The notes beneath the pieces were generated by a model. It was given only the letters and a program-made list of their open reading frames with translations. It was not told the origin of the DNA and searched no databases. Both the position numbers and the translations under genes were made by a program. DNA of 6,475 nucleotides from Flavobacteriales bacterium UBA3477 (GTDB taxonomy: Bacteria > Bacteroidota > Bacteroidia > Flavobacteriales > Schleiferiaceae), in contig DFQY01000037.1 in the NCBI GenBank assembly GCA_002378005.1, forward strand, positions 1 through 6,475, in the 5' to 3' direction. Positions 6,177 to 6,475 of this stretch are shown here, in pieces (positions within the stretch are counted from its first letter, which is position 1; each line of letters begins with the position of its first letter).

Positions 6177-6475
6177 CCGGCTTGAGCACGCGCTCTCTGC
6201 ATGCGCTGCATCCCCTGCTTCGAACCTTCGTGATTTGGGTTATAACTCAATGCTTCGCGATAATCCGCCTCTGCATTCATTACATCGCCCAATAGTTCAT
6301 AACAATACCCACGGGCGTATAGGGCACGGTGATTCACGGGCTGAATACGTAAGGCCGTATTGAAGTAGCCGCGGGCTTCCGGATACATTTGCAACTGCAA
6401 GTGAATGTATCCGAGGTTGAACCAACTCTCTATATCATCTGGGTCCAATTGTGTACAGGTCGTGAAATCCTCCAA
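6170..6475 (-). CDS. TPR-repeat protein, C-terminal part (runs off the window)
   Basis: The last 101 codons of a tetratricopeptide-repeat protein are present; the 5' part lies beyond the right edge. The frame is open to the very last base, and the TTG there is an internal leucine codon rather than a credible start. The end of one repeat (DFTTCTQLDPDD) is followed by two full 34-residue TPRs: about 15-48 (WFNLGYIHLQLQMYPEARGY and on to P46) and 49-82 (ALYARGYCYELLGDVMNAEA and on to P80). A short basic, Gln- and Arg-rich tail closes the protein. TPRs are protein-protein interaction scaffolds; no partner or function can be named from this fragment. The TAA stop at 6170-6172 lies inside the 3' end of the convergent GDPD gene, so the two overlap tail to tail by 7 bases. 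Confidence 0.88.
   Translation of the reverse strand: MEDFTTCTQLDPDDIESWFNLGYIHLQLQMYPEARGYFNTALRIQPVNHRALYARGYCYELLGDVMNAEADYREALSYNPNHEGSKQGMQRMQRARAQAGQ

Overview
The window looks like a piece of a Bacteroidota chromosome, most likely from the Flavobacteriia or a close relative. The signs are four lipoprotein signal peptides with relaxed lipoboxes (LSSC, LFSC, LTQC, LTNC), a GldA-like ABC ATPase, start codons without clear Shine-Dalgarno sequences, and a TTG-N21-TATATTTG promoter in front of the tRNA gene, which fits the Bacteroidota primary sigma factor. The taxonomic call is inference from these traits.

Left part (1-2395, low GC, protein genes on +): a small cysteine-containing lipoprotein of unknown function (68-451); an initiator tRNA-fMet on the minus strand (689-761) with its own promoter and terminator; then a run of three small + strand genes for envelope proteins. 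These encode a lipoprotein with a predicted alpha/beta-barrel-like (DABB-type) domain (957-1385), an exported DsrE-like protein without any cysteine (1392-1865, 6 bases after the previous gene), and a multi-pass membrane protein of unknown function (1937-2395). The protein-gene-free stretch 452-956 holds the tRNA unit; its flanks (452-650 and 807-956) show nothing else that I can support.

Right part (2439-6475, higher GC): a hairpin at 2408-2435 separates the + strand run from a convergent two-gene minus strand operon. That operon holds a lipid-anchored oligopeptidase B (S9 serine peptidase, 3122-5239) whose stop overlaps by ATGA the start of a GldA-like ABC ATPase (2439-3125). Diverging from the peptidase over 52 bases is a lipoprotein glycerophosphodiester phosphodiesterase (5292-6176). 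Its 3' end overlaps the 3' end of a convergent TPR protein that runs off the right edge (6170-6475).

The genes share an envelope theme: peptide hydrolysis, phosphodiester scavenging and several secreted or lipid-anchored small proteins. I see no CRISPR array, transposase, toxin-antitoxin pair, phage gene or recognisable defence system. The most unusual points are the cysteine-free exported DsrE-like protein beside a DABB-like lipoprotein, and the translational coupling of an exported oligopeptidase B to an ABC ATPase with no permease in view.
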